From positions 310,001-374,000 of the forward strand of contig NW_026570294.1 in assembly GCF_019649055.1 (NCBI RefSeq): 64,000 nucleotides of DNA. Reading direction: 5' to 3'. Below are positions 12,055 to 22,918 of the stretch, piece by piece. The stretch comes from Paramacrobiotus metropolitanus (Eukaryota; Tardigrada; Eutardigrada; Parachela; Macrobiotidae). Made by a program: the position numbers and the translations under genes. Numbering within the stretch: position 1 is the stretch's first letter; each line of letters begins with the position of its first letter. The notes beneath the pieces are model-generated. The model had not been told where the DNA came from. It did no database searches and saw only the letters and a list, made by a program, of their open reading frames with translations.

Positions 12055-13300
12055 CTAATTAAAATAGCCCGCTAAGCCAGTGAGTGGCCGAACTGCCACT
12101 ATGGATAGCTATGCGAGCGGTTTACCGAACTGTCATTACTATCCGATGCCGAGAGACCGAGTGAGCGAGTGACCGAGCTGTCACTACTGTCCAGTGCACA
12201 AAGTCCGTTAGGTGAGCGGGTGACCGAGCAACCACTACTGTCCGGCGCAGAAAACCCCGCCAGTCCACCACTAAAGTCCAGTTCACAGAGCCAAAAGATA
12301 CGAATAAAACGATTAAAATAAAAATTCGAACAGACCAGTCGTAGACCACAAGAAACGCGGGAGCGAAGCCGAGATTAAACGAGTGACCGAGCTGCCACTA
12401 CTGTCCAGTGTACAAAGCCCGTTAGGTGAGCGGCTGACCGAGCTACCACTGCTGTCCGGCGCAGAAAGCCCGGGAGGTGAGCAGGTGACCGAGCTGTCAC
12501 TACTGTCCAGTGTACAAAGCCCGTTAAGTGAGCGGCTGACCGAGCTACCACTGCTGTCCGGCGCAGAAAGCCCGGGAGGTGAGCAGGTGACCGAGCTGTC
12601 ACTACTGTCCAGTGTACAAAGCCCGTTAAGTGAGCGGCTGACCGAGCTACCACTGCTGTCCGGCGCAGAAAGCCGGGAGGTGAGCAGGTGACCGAGCTGT
12701 CACTACTGTCCAGTGCACAAAGCCCGTTAAGTGAGCGGCTGACCGAGCTACCACTGCTGTCCGGCGCAGAAAGCCGGGAGGTGAGCAGGTGACCGAGCTG
12801 TCACTACTGTCCAGTGCACAAAGCCCGTTAGGTGAGCGGCTGGCCGAGCTACCACTGCTGTCCGGCGCAGACAGAAAACCCAGTTCACAGAGCCAAAAGA
12901 TACGAATAAAACGATTAAAATAAAAATTCGAACAAACCAGTCGTAGACCTCAAGAAACGCGGAAGCGAAGCTGAGATGAAGCGAGTGACCGAGATACCAC
13001 TACTGTCAGTGTACAAAGCCCGTTTGGTGAGCGGGTGATCGAGCTAACACTGCTGTCCAGCGCAGAAAGCCCGGGAGGTGAGCGGGTGACCCAGTCCGCT
13101 AGGTCAGCGGCTGACCGAGCAACCACTGCTGTCCGGCGCAGAAGGCCCGGGAGGTGAGCGGGTGACCGAGCTGTCACTACTGTCCAGTGGACAAAGTCCG
13201 TTAGTTGAGCGGGTGACCGAGCTACCACTACGGTCCGGAGAACGGAACCGGTTAGCTAAGCAAGTAATCGAGCCACCGCTACTGACCGGAAATACACCAC
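12055..13300. repeat. Minisatellite, 51-bp monomers in a 102-bp dimeric unit
   Basis: Monomers of 51 bp alternate in two types, one with GACCGAGCTGTCACTACTGT and one with GACCGAGCTACCACTGCTGT, giving a 102-bp dimer best conserved at about 12385-12870. Monomers become more divergent toward both edges. Because 51 is divisible by three and the unit lacks stops in several frames, long ORFs open on both strands; I treat these as by-products. Two unique-looking spacer blocks of roughly 95 bp (about 12279-12374 and 12881-12977; each contains AAAAGATACGAATAAAACG) recur about 602 bp apart, so a larger segment has also been duplicated. A partial spacer relic occurs near 13722-13751. Confidence 0.9.
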
Positions 13301-13452
13301 TGGGCACACACCAACTTCCAGTGAAATGAGCCAGTGAAGTGATCAGTTACCGAACTGGTGATCCAGTGCACTATCACTGTTTCGAATTTCACACCTTATG
13401 GACTGATATTTCGGCTTTCTTTTCGGGTAGGGGATATCGTATCGTAAATTAT

Positions 13453-13662
13453 CTGTATGTACAGCGAAAGGGAATGCTTTCAAGGTTGAGAGAATCATGA
13501 ACTGATTTTCATAGAAACTTCATGTTTACCCTGTTGCATGTACCGATCATGTTTCAACTGTATGTACAGCGAAAGGGAATGCTTTCAAGGTTGAGAGAAT
13601 CATGAACTGGTTTTCATAGAAACTTCGTGTTTACCCTGTTGCATGTACCGATCATGTTTCGA
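13453..13662. repeat. Tandem duplication, 2 x 105 bp
   Basis: Two adjacent copies begin CTGTATGTACAGCGAAAGGG at 13453 and 13558 and are nearly identical (a few substitutions, such as GATTTTC versus GGTTTTC). There is no coding potential. The pair directly follows the minisatellite. Confidence 0.9.
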
Positions 13663-13795
13663 CGAATAGACTGATGTTAATCTAATAAATATTCATTCAA
13701 ATTCAAATAAATGGCCATGGACCACAAGAAACGCGGAGGCGAAGCCGAGGCTGTTTCTTGTAAATTCATAATTTGTATGTATAAACCATATAAAT

Positions 13796-13850
13796 AATAA
13801 ACTATATAAATACAAACTATAATACAAATTATAAATTTATATAGTTTATT
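13796..13850. repeat. AT-rich perfect palindrome, 16-bp arms
   Basis: AATAAACTATATAAAT at 13796-13811 is exactly reverse-complemented at 13835-13850. The surrounding 13760-13890 is almost pure A+T with further partial copies of TACAAATTATAAATTTA. It is likely a slippage- or cruciform-prone AT tract. Confidence 0.8.
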
Positions 13851-13889
13851 ACTTATATAATTTATACAAATTATAAATTTATAATTTTA

Positions 13890-15034
13890 AATGTAGCTGT
13901 AAAGGGTGAATGTTATACAGAGAACTGTCCCTGTGTTATAGCCTACCGGAAATCGGTTCCCAGACTCGTCTATTCAGTAAAGGGGTAAATGTTATATGAG
14001 AGCGAATGTTGCGAGGAGTTTCACTGCACTAAAGTAATAAGAAAGTAGATTTAACTTCCGTAACAGACAAGCATATATTTTTCAATTTTTGTTATGTCGG
14101 AGGACCGTCGCTGCGCTCCGGTGAAATAATCGCTAATAGTAATGATGTCTTCCTGCGACCGACGTGACCGTTCCCCTTGACAGCAGTGGGCAACCAACAT
14201 AACTGCACCACAAAGGCAAAATGGAAACAGAAAAAATATTGACAAATCGACATTGGCATGAGAACAGAAAACAGACAAACGGATTTTAGAAAAAGTATTA
14301 TTTAAGTAAGGCCACCAGACAAAGACATCACACCGGTGCAGCTACCGTGATTGAGCCGACGAGAGAAAAACCATGGCCATAGTTGTAAGCAAGGCGGGGC
14401 CAAAAGCTCAGCCTTGTACACGTAGCCTTTTTACATTTGAATCTGCACTAAAATGTTCTAACGGTAACGGCGGAATGGAAAAGTTAGAAACTACGCAGAA
14501 AACCAGAGCCAAGCGCCATTTGTATTCAGTTTTACTTCTGACACCAATGTTGCAATTTATTTTACTAAAACAAAAGGAATATCAAAAGCTGGTAACCTTT
14601 AATAAGTATCATGATACGAGTACGAACTATGTACCAAAACGAAACAGCATTTATATCAAAAGGAGTTCCTTCTGAAATGCAAGGAAGTTAATTCAAAAGT
14701 TGCGGCACAAACAATTTGACATGTACGAACGTGTCCATATTATATTACAAAATTGCTTATGATGGTGTTTCCTCATAATTTCCACATGACGATTACGCTG
14801 AAACAGGTTGTGGGAAACGACGACATTTAGTGGCTTACATAACTGCATGTCAATAGCAAATTAGCAACAATAAAAAGCCTGATGATGCTCATAGCGCGGC
14901 AAGCTTCACCAACATTCGAGCAAAAAAAATTTCATGGGAAAATCATATACAGCAACTAATTTTCGATATTTACTGCATAACGGGCAACGGTCGTCAAAGC
15001 TCCCATAAAGCGCAGCATTGTACAGGTCGGCGGC
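13890..15034. other. Intergenic, no gene supported
   Basis: A 100-codon ORF starts at an ATG at 14373 (+), but its product (MAIVVSKAGPKAQPC...) has no recognisable domain, signal or splice context. Otherwise AT-rich spacer. Confidence 0.4.
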
Positions 15035-16420
15035 TTATTCTTCATTATGCTCTTCAGTGTCTGGCATGATCGCTGAAAGGATGTGGTACCGTTTTGATGT
15101 GAAACTGGTAACGTCCTTCCCAATGAACTTAGTCCAATTTTTGCTGAACGGCGGGCGCATAAATTTCGGTTCCATTACCATGACAACAATATGGAGTGCC
15201 ATTAGCAGAAGCTCCAAATCAAGCGCGGTTGCCTTTCGGCATATGTCCAAAAATTTCGTGAATTCAGCAATACTGCCACCATTTTCCAAATGTATGCCCA
15301 AGGCTACGGCATCTCGTATTAAATACAATTCACACAGTTTAGTCAAATCTTCTACATCGTAGTGGTGCGCGGCATCACATAATCCTTCATAAAGCATTGA
15401 CACGTTCGGCGCAATCCGACACTCACAAAATACAAACATTTCCGCTATAAGGTTGCCGTCGAAGGAAGTAATTTCATGGCCTTCTGTTGCATCGTCTGCT
15501 TCATCGATGTTGTGCTTGTCTAGAATAGATGAACGCAGTCCTAACGCCGACTTGCTAGCATATAGGGTGTTCTGGGGATCATTCTTGCAAGTGAATTTAA
15601 CCGAGCCTGTATGCGGAGCATTAAACGATTTGCGAACGATAGCTGATGTCATCATCTCGCGTGCGGTGTAAATAAGCCGTGAGATAACAAAGTCGACATT
15701 TTCTTTTGCAGTAAGAACTATATTAAGGGCAACCTGCTCAAACACGAAGCAAATTCTTGGTGTTACCCACGGATTCCTGTTACTAGTGTACAAAATGCCA
15801 CCTCCGGACAGCATGAGACTAGGCACGGGCGTTGTAAGCATGGTCTGGTAAGTAGCGGGAGAAAGCCCACCGACTTCAACCTGAGGTGCAAATGGATCAA
15901 TTTCCGGGGGCAGAACGGTTGCTAAAGTCTGAAGGCTCCATGAAGCGACGGTTGGAAAAAGTAACTGCTGGTCGATTTGCAATGTTTTGAGCTTTAGCAT
16001 GCAGCTTTCGCCCTCGGAAGAAATAAAAATAGAGTCCCCGCTTTCCTGCATCTTCACCGGCGTTAGTTGGGCTTTACCGGATAAGAAAAATACGCTTAGC
16101 TTCCAGTTCACGTTAATATTATCATGTGGTCTTTGCTTGTCGTTTTCCCACTCCAGCTTTAATATAATGAACTCCATAATCGTAGAAAACCAATCTGAAT
16201 AAAATGTAGACTTGCCCATTACGCAATGGCTTGTAATTTGCTTTTCTGGTATTTGGTAGCTGAGAAACTGCTGCTCCTCTTGTGAGATCGTAGCACGGGG
16301 CGCTACCGTTTCGCACGTTAACACGATATCGTTGGATACCATCATGTCATCCTTGTTTGGTAAGGTAATTAATGTCTTTAGTTGGCTTTTCAGGTCTTCA
16401 TAGGCTACTGTAACATCCAT
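15035..16420 (-). CDS. BTB/POZ-domain protein, single exon
   Basis: One uninterrupted 461-aa frame starts at an ATG at 16418-16420 (MDVTVAYEDL). The C-terminal part from about residue 270 has the BTB fold pattern: a strand VKFTCKN, an ASKSALGLRSSIL helix, then LIAEMFVFCECRIAP and an AHHYDVEDLTKLCELYL segment matching the last BTB helices, followed by a BACK-like helical tail. The N-terminal ~260 residues may be a diverged MATH-like or other substrate-binding region, but I cannot assign it. BTB proteins of this kind usually serve as Cullin-3 ubiquitin ligase adaptors; that role is family knowledge, not shown here. No intron is needed. Confidence 0.8.
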   Translation of the reverse strand: MDVTVAYEDLKSQLKTLITLPNKDDMMVSNDIVLTCETVAPRATISQEEQQFLSYQIPEKQITSHCVMGKSTFYSDWFSTIMEFIILKLEWENDKQRPHDNINVNWKLSVFFLSGKAQLTPVKMQESGDSIFISSEGESCMLKLKTLQIDQQLLFPTVASWSLQTLATVLPPEIDPFAPQVEVGGLSPATYQTMLTTPVPSLMLSGGGILYTSNRNPWVTPRICFVFEQVALNIVLTAKENVDFVISRLIYTAREMMTSAIVRKSFNAPHTGSVKFTCKNDPQNTLYASKSALGLRSSILDKHNIDEADDATEGHEITSFDGNLIAEMFVFCECRIAPNVSMLYEGLCDAAHHYDVEDLTKLCELYLIRDAVALGIHLENGGSIAEFTKFLDICRKATALDLELLLMALHIVVMVMEPKFMRPPFSKNWTKFIGKDVTSFTSKRYHILSAIMPDTEEHNEE

Positions 16421-19400
16421 TGTTTGTCACCTGCAACGGCATCTTTTTAGTTTGCAAACAGTAAAGTGCTTCGGTAATACCAATGTATTTATATTAACAA
16501 AAAATATATACAGTATATCTATATAGAGTACCGTATATATTAATACTTTGCACTTCAACCCAGATCCGGGGTCCGCATACTGCATTTGCAGCAGTGAAAG
16601 AGAGTACTGTAACGAGTACTGTAACCGCGCGATGCGACGGCACTACTCCCAGGCCAGGCCGGTGGCCGCTGGATTCATCTGAGCAATGGCACCGCGCCGC
16701 TACATCGAGCATCGAGCACCGTGTATTGTATGTAGTTACACCGTCTATGGCTAAGGAAAATTACGTATCCCTTGGGGTTAGTAGATTACAGAGCATTAGA
16801 GCTGCATTAAAGGGCTGTATCGCAGCACACCTTTTTAGCCTTGTTGATATCAATCGGTTTAGCAACATCCAAAAGATTTTCACGTAAAAGGGCAGATAGA
16901 AAACCGAGAAATTACTAAAAACATCCTTGCAAACGCTGATGTTTTGCATAAATATTTGTCTCGGCTGAAGTATATTTAACTATCACGCAAATTCACATCA
17001 ATTCAGTTATCAGGTCAATTCAGTTATTTCGGCTTCGGTTAAGACAAAAAATGTGTTTTAGGCTGTTACGTTTGTTTGTTTTACTGTATCGTTTGTTTTA
17101 CTATATCTGCCACAAAATTCAGCACCGCACAGCTTTCCACAGCATAAAACGTCGGGTGCAATCTAGTCAGTGACCACTGGTCACTAATGGACGTCTCCTA
17201 CACGGCAGCAGTGCGACATTCCAGAGAGAAAAAGTAATACTACCGTACTGCCCAAACAAAGTTAAAATGGTCTCCTGCTAGCACTGCTATGATTGCTATC
17301 CTTCTGAAAAAACTGAGGTTTTTCTGAATCTACAAAATGTGCCTCGCACACGGCACAGGCTTAGCGTTGCGTCAGCATCGTAACGCCCCGCTTGACGTGT
17401 GTTCACAAAAAACCTTTGCAAGTTTTCTAACTAAAATTTAGTCATCGATTTCAACACTTACTAGTTTGTGGATTTGCAGTCCGAAATGGTTTGGGCTGCT
17501 GAAGGCTAATAATGATAATGGAGCAGCAATATTGTAGTTAGAACAAGTAAAACTTGTTCAGTCAGGCAAGATGTTTTATCTGTATCTTACAAGCACGCTT
17601 CTCAGTAATAAAATCGCTGTTGGTCACTGTGGTTTAATGCAATATGTGAGTGCTGCGCTAGTACTTCTAAATTACTACATAAGTAGTAAATTCACCCAAC
17701 CACGTACTGCTTGTGTTACAAGTTACACAATTATTTGCTTAAAAGTCCTTAAATGTACTTTGCTCCTGATTTTAAATCGTGCATGCTTGCAAGTTATTGT
17801 AACACAAGGAATAACAAGTGTAGTTACATAAGCTGAATAGCCTGTACTCACAATAAGGAACAAAGTTTAGCGCGGAACTGGACTTATAATGTGCATTCGC
17901 TCCTGATTACCACCATTTCCTTTATACAGCTCGTTAAAGTCTTATCGCGTTAAACAATGTTGGCGCGTTTGGCGCACACAGTACGCTAAAATTGTTCAGC
18001 GATAAATCGTAAAACTGAAGCACAAATATCATTGATTGTTCTTGGGTTATTTGGCTCTAAGACAATGAAAATCTCTTTAATTCTTAAAAAAACTGAATAT
18101 CTTTATTCTTTAATAGCCACACATATAAAAATATGCCTGCACTAATAGATACTGATTAAAATATGATCCAAATTAATTATTTTGATATTATTTTATCATC
18201 CAAATGATAAAATAATATATATGATCCAAATTAATTATTTTGATATTTAATTATCAAAAATGATTTTTATATGATCCAAATTAATTATTTTGATATTTAA
18301 TTATCAAAAATCAAAGAAACGGATATTCTAATCGAGTCAATCTAAAACAAAAAGCAGTGATTCGTCTTGTAAAAATATACATGCGTACAGACGACACACT
18401 TTATTTACAAGGCCTTCAACTAATCAAGCAGCCGGTATACATTTTATATAATATTTAGTATATTCAGCCTCTTATGTTCTTATAACTTAATGAAGTTTGG
18501 ACATGACTTGGAACCTCTAGCTATTAAATTTGGAGAATTCGGAGTTCGGAGAAATTGACTTCAGTAATAAATTTTGCAGCTGTGAAAAAGTTACTAAATA
18601 TCCTAAAAATTGCTGGGCAAACTTTGTATGAATGATACGAGTACATTCTAGTGCCTGATTTTTTATAGACGCGACCGTCCGTGGCTCCGAACATACAGTA
18701 TTGCACATGTTTATACTTCGTTACGGTACAGTACGAGTTCTTACTTCGATTTCGCTCCGAAACCGGTCACTTGTTATACGGGTCAGCTCAGCGGTCACCC
18801 ACGTTCGAAATTTCGTAAAAAGTACGTACCTGACTGATTTTAAAAGTGATAATTTTATGCATTTGTTGTAATTTACACTTTTTTATTAGCACATACCTGC
18901 TTACATGTTTCACCTACGTAATCTCATAAAAAATTAAATTTTTTTACAAACCCTCTGAAAAAGTTGCCGAAACAAAAAATTGTTATATTTTTTCTATCAA
19001 CGCTGGATCTACTTTTTTCCTTTTACTATCAGAATACAGTTAGCTAATTTAAGGAACGGGAACAGATAAACCGAATTTTTATCTCATAATCCTGTACTTT
19101 TTGGAAATTGGAAACGTGGGTGATCGGTGTGCTTGCAGTTTGGCGTTTGCAAAACGGTTTGCGAACGAAGTCAAACCATCGTTTGCCTAGTACTACAGAG
19201 TAGTATTTTGAACTGCGCGATATGTAGGACAGTACGACTGTACGAATATAATTATTATTTTGACAAACAAGCGGAGATAGTAAAGCACGATTACGCACAA
19301 TAAGCCAGCAGAATAGTAATACTAGTCAAAGGCGCTGTTATGCAATCAAAGCATAATATGCTGTTCAGCAAGCGGCGTAACGCTAAGTTTGACAAATGAC

Positions 19401-21562
19401 ACGCTGCACCAATGAGTTGTGTAAAATTAATAAAGATTGTCTTGGAAATTGCTGCTTTCTGAATAGTCAGTTTAAATACGATATTGTATGGATTAAAAGT
19501 TGCACCAAAAGGACGAAGCAATGGATAAGGCCCAAAAGCAAACGGAAATGTCTGCAGCAGGTACGGTTATAAAACCTCATTTGGGTAAGTTATAATAATA
19601 TATATACCTATGTGTTATAATTGTCGGCTGCACGGAAGCAGTAGCACACTAGCACGTAGTAAAAAAAACTCGGAAATTACATAGATCTGCGACACTCCGT
19701 AAAGCCACTAGAAGGTAGAATTCCTAGCGATTGGGGCTCCACCAAACTTTGAGCTCTTACGCCTTTGACGGGAACGTGCAGAATTCCGCAGAATAATACT
19801 GTACTGCTTGCCATACTGCTAATTTCAACGTGTTTTTATTAATACGAGTACTTTATAGCATATCTTGCTTGCTTTATACTGAGGTTATACTTTAAACCTT
19901 GCTTTTATCAACGAAATTGGTGTAGCTTCGCCTGATAGACCATTGCCGAAGATTGCATGATTTTTAGCACGTATACTGCAAGCTCTCCTTTCAGACAAAA
20001 ATGTAGTTTTTCGGACTTTAGTGTCTCTGACCGTTAGAATGATCACACCTCCTATACAGCGCGGGACACAGGTAAATGTTCCTTTCCAAAAAACTTCATC
20101 TCCACAACGAGTCAAAACGCTTGTATAAAAAGAGAAAGTTTAGCAATATACGAGAAATGAAAAAAAAAGATTTTGAGAACTTTTTCGTAATGTGAATTAA
20201 AAGCTGATATTAATATTGGAGGCCTAAAAATTTTTACATCCGGTTTGCAAGCATTTTGCATGGAACAGAGAAGCCTACGGAATTAAAGTCAAGAGATCTC
20301 GCAAGGTACTTATGGAGCCGTCAAGGCTCCAAAAACGTAGCACGCTAAGCCTGCATCGTTCGTTTTGACCATGGTTATCCACTCATTGGGGTGTCATGAT
20401 ACGAAAAAACTTTCCAGTTGAGATTCCGTTCGTTGTCTCGGTTCTGTTTATTAAGCAGCGGGCCCCGTCCCAATTGCTAAGTACTACCCCCCGTCACAAA
20501 TAGTGGCAGTATCACTAGCTGCTCACTTATTTTGTTTGGGAAATAGCCACAGTTCTGTTACCCTCGCAATCTTGACCGCTGCCGGACAGCAACAAAAATC
20601 ATCCTTCCTAAACATATCAGACAGATTCATTATTATCGCAAGCTTTGCCTGCTAGCACTGGTTTCTGGAACCTTAAAATAAGGTTTCTAGTCCGGTGTTC
20701 AATTTCTGATTTATGTTACCGCCCCATAGTTTACCGGAGCGCTTAGGCTGGCTCTAAATTTAAAACATTCTAATTTTTTTTGTAGAAAGATTTTTTATAG
20801 AAAAAAGGTGACCTAAAAACATTTTCATCTGCAAAAATCAATAGGGCTAAGCAAATAGTATTACCATTTGTTTAGCTAACCACGTATTATACTGCAGTAC
20901 AAATTTCATCAGATTGACTATAGTCTGTGGTAATACTGTATCGTCGAGTCAACTTGGCACTTTTTCGTACAGTGAGTTACGAGTAGTATCACTATTTGGA
21001 TTTTGCGGGCAGTGCAGTAACCGCAGACTCATACAGCTGCCAGGCTCCGACGAAACTGAACCTCGAGCGCAAATTATCGTGAAACCGCTAATCGCCAGTT
21101 TCAAAAATTTGTTATCATGAAATTTGCAAACATAGCCGTACATAGAATCATTTCTTTACAAATAAGCAGATACAAAATTAACAACAAAATTAAAAATATG
21201 CACTTTAGACCCGGTGGCACGAGCTACCGCACGCGAGGTTAAGTTAAGTTGGCGGTCTGTGATGGTATACTTCGTACGGCTACTGCTGTGCCCGCAAAAT
21301 TAAAATAAAAGCGCGCTTTGAACCAGTACGAGTACTGCAGTGTCCCTCTATGCAATTATATATATAATAATTATGTAGTATACAGAGTACATTTTCAATT
21401 TTCGTTTGGTCCCGCCTTATTGAACATTGCAGATGAAATACAAACATAAGCATAATATGGTATTATCTTACCTTTCTACAACAAAATCAAAATTTTCTGA
21501 ATTTGAAGGCTATGTGCCCTAACTGTTGCAAGCAGCACAGGTTATTGTAAATTTGTAATCAC
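16421..21562. other. Long intergenic region, no gene supported
   Basis: About 5.1 kb of AT-rich DNA without a convincing coding region on either strand. It holds the tandem repeat/hairpin at 18162-18312 and repeated TACTGTA and TACGAGTA words (for example 16611-16637, 18725-18740, 21325-21340). ORFs such as 17571-17831 (+) and 19885-20115 (-) lack domain or splice support. Confidence 0.5.
18162..18312. repeat. AT-rich tandem repeat, three units, with hairpin
   Basis: Three units begin TATGATCCAAATTAATTATT at 18162, 18220 and 18270 (spacings 58 and 50 bp). Unit 1 differs by containing a perfect 12-bp hairpin, TTATTTTATCAT at 18188-18199 with its complement at 18204-18215 and a CCAA loop; units 2 and 3 have TTTAATTATCAAAAAT instead. 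Confidence 0.85.
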
Positions 21563-21598
21563 ATGTGCCTGTATATCGTAGGTTGGGGCCACATTGAG

Positions 21599-22915
21599 AT
21601 GGCTCCGACAGCCATCATGAATGTACCATACCACAACTTTCGTGTTTCGGTGTACCAGAGAAGTGTCACGGCAACCCAGGATGATGGAAATCAATTTTAT
21701 TACACTCCTCTTTTACTTCTGCAACCGGAAACGGCTAAAAGTGTATCAAATCCGTTTACACAGAAGTATCAAGTAACATTTGAAGTTACTATGTGGAATG
21801 CGGCACTTGAAGAATATTTGCAGATAGTTCTCTCCAAAAGAACTAACTTGGAGATTCCCATTACCAGCATTCGGCCTTTACCGGTGGAACAGATTCGGCT
21901 AGAAGCGCACGAGCACTCGCCTCTATACACAGTGGACAGTAACTGGCAAAGCAATGCAATGAACTCCAATGTAGTTACTTTTCGAGTAAACTGTGGTAAC
22001 AAGGTTGCTTGTGCAGAACTAGCAGAAAATATTATGGAGTATCCGGACTTGTTTGCCAGCAATTTTACCGTGCACTATAGTATGGAAGCACAAAAAGTGG
22101 GTAGGAGAGTCATTACTATAACGGCAAAACACGCGCGCCGTGCCGATTTGGTCACAAAATTGGATCAAAAATTTCCAAATTGTGGCAACGTCTACATGAA
22201 AGCTGATGATGCTAAAAACTTGACCCTGGAAATCACTACCCATGTTTTGGCTACTGAAATAATGGATGGAGATTTTGTGAACAATGATCAGTCGTTGAAT
22301 GTTATGAACTTGATCAAGTCTGCGCTTGACCTTACTAACGTCGGCACAGAAAACTTTTCCTCTGAAATGTGGGAATCGACATTTTGGCATGATGATAACG
22401 CGAGGCCGGACAAAATCAGCCATACGCTAAATGAAATTTACGATAAAAGTGACAGCGAGACGAAAGTGTTGATGGAAAGAGAAATGGCCGAATCAGCGAA
22501 GCAGCACGACAAAGAATCCAGCTTTTCCGAATCCGACATACATCGATCAGGTAAAAATGCGAGAAGCGCACAATCCGATCGATCGAATGAGAGCCATTCA
22601 GATCAGGCGAATGAACAATCGTCTAAATATAACTTCGGCGCTAGTGGTAAAGGGTGGGGTGTCAAAGTGAACGTCAATGCCAGCGGCGAATCGGCAAGCA
22701 AATCCAGCTTAAGTACCGGAAGCAAGTCACATGCAAATTTTGCAAATGCAAATGCATCAGAATCAGAATTTTCGAGCCACAATGCCAGCGCGCAGTCTTC
22801 CGATCGCCTTTCCGAATCCGCAAAGAGCTCGAGAAACAAAGATGACCGCCTTGATTCCCTCCTCAAGGAAGCCAAAAGCCTAGCACAGTGGGATGGTGAG
22901 AAATTTGTTCCGTAA
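21599..22915 (+). CDS. Ser-rich-tailed protein of unknown function, probably the 5' exon of the following GTPase gene
   Basis: An open frame runs from 21563; the likely initiator is the ATG at 21599 (MAPTAIMNVPYHNFRVSVYQ). Residues 1 to about 280 look globular (strand-rich, with a cysteine pair around VNCGNKVAC). Residues from about 290 are charged and low-complexity: Ser/Asn/Asp/Lys-rich with a Gly-rich island (GASGKGWGVKVNVNASG) and many SSS-, SES- and SAQS-like clusters. I do not recognise a family. The frame ends KFVP then TAA at 22913, but the last bases read CC/GTAAGC, a strong splice donor, and a compatible acceptor lies at 22970. The next ATG is only 3 nt after the stop. A fusion to the downstream AIG1-like GTPase is therefore more likely than a separate gene (see findings). 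Confidence 0.65.
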   Translation: MAPTAIMNVPYHNFRVSVYQRSVTATQDDGNQFYYTPLLLLQPETAKSVSNPFTQKYQVTFEVTMWNAALEEYLQIVLSKRTNLEIPITSIRPLPVEQIRLEAHEHSPLYTVDSNWQSNAMNSNVVTFRVNCGNKVACAELAENIMEYPDLFASNFTVHYSMEAQKVGRRVITITAKHARRADLVTKLDQKFPNCGNVYMKADDAKNLTLEITTHVLATEIMDGDFVNNDQSLNVMNLIKSALDLTNVGTENFSSEMWESTFWHDDNARPDKISHTLNEIYDKSDSETKVLMEREMAESAKQHDKESSFSESDIHRSGKNARSAQSDRSNESHSDQANEQSSKYNFGASGKGWGVKVNVNASGESASKSSLSTGSKSHANFANANASESEFSSHNASAQSSDRLSESAKSSRNKDDRLDSLLKEAKSLAQWDGEKFVP

Positions 22916-22918
22916 GCA

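Noticed and set aside
12375-12691. Overlapping long ORFs on both strands within the minisatellite
   Set aside because: They arise because the 51-bp unit is a multiple of three without stops; no start context, introns or domain supports coding.
13104-13307. Ser-rich ORF on the minus strand at the minisatellite edge
   Set aside because: Repeat-derived translation of the same 51-bp monomers.
14373-14675. 100-codon ORF starting at ATG
   Set aside because: No recognisable motif; length is expected by chance in this window.
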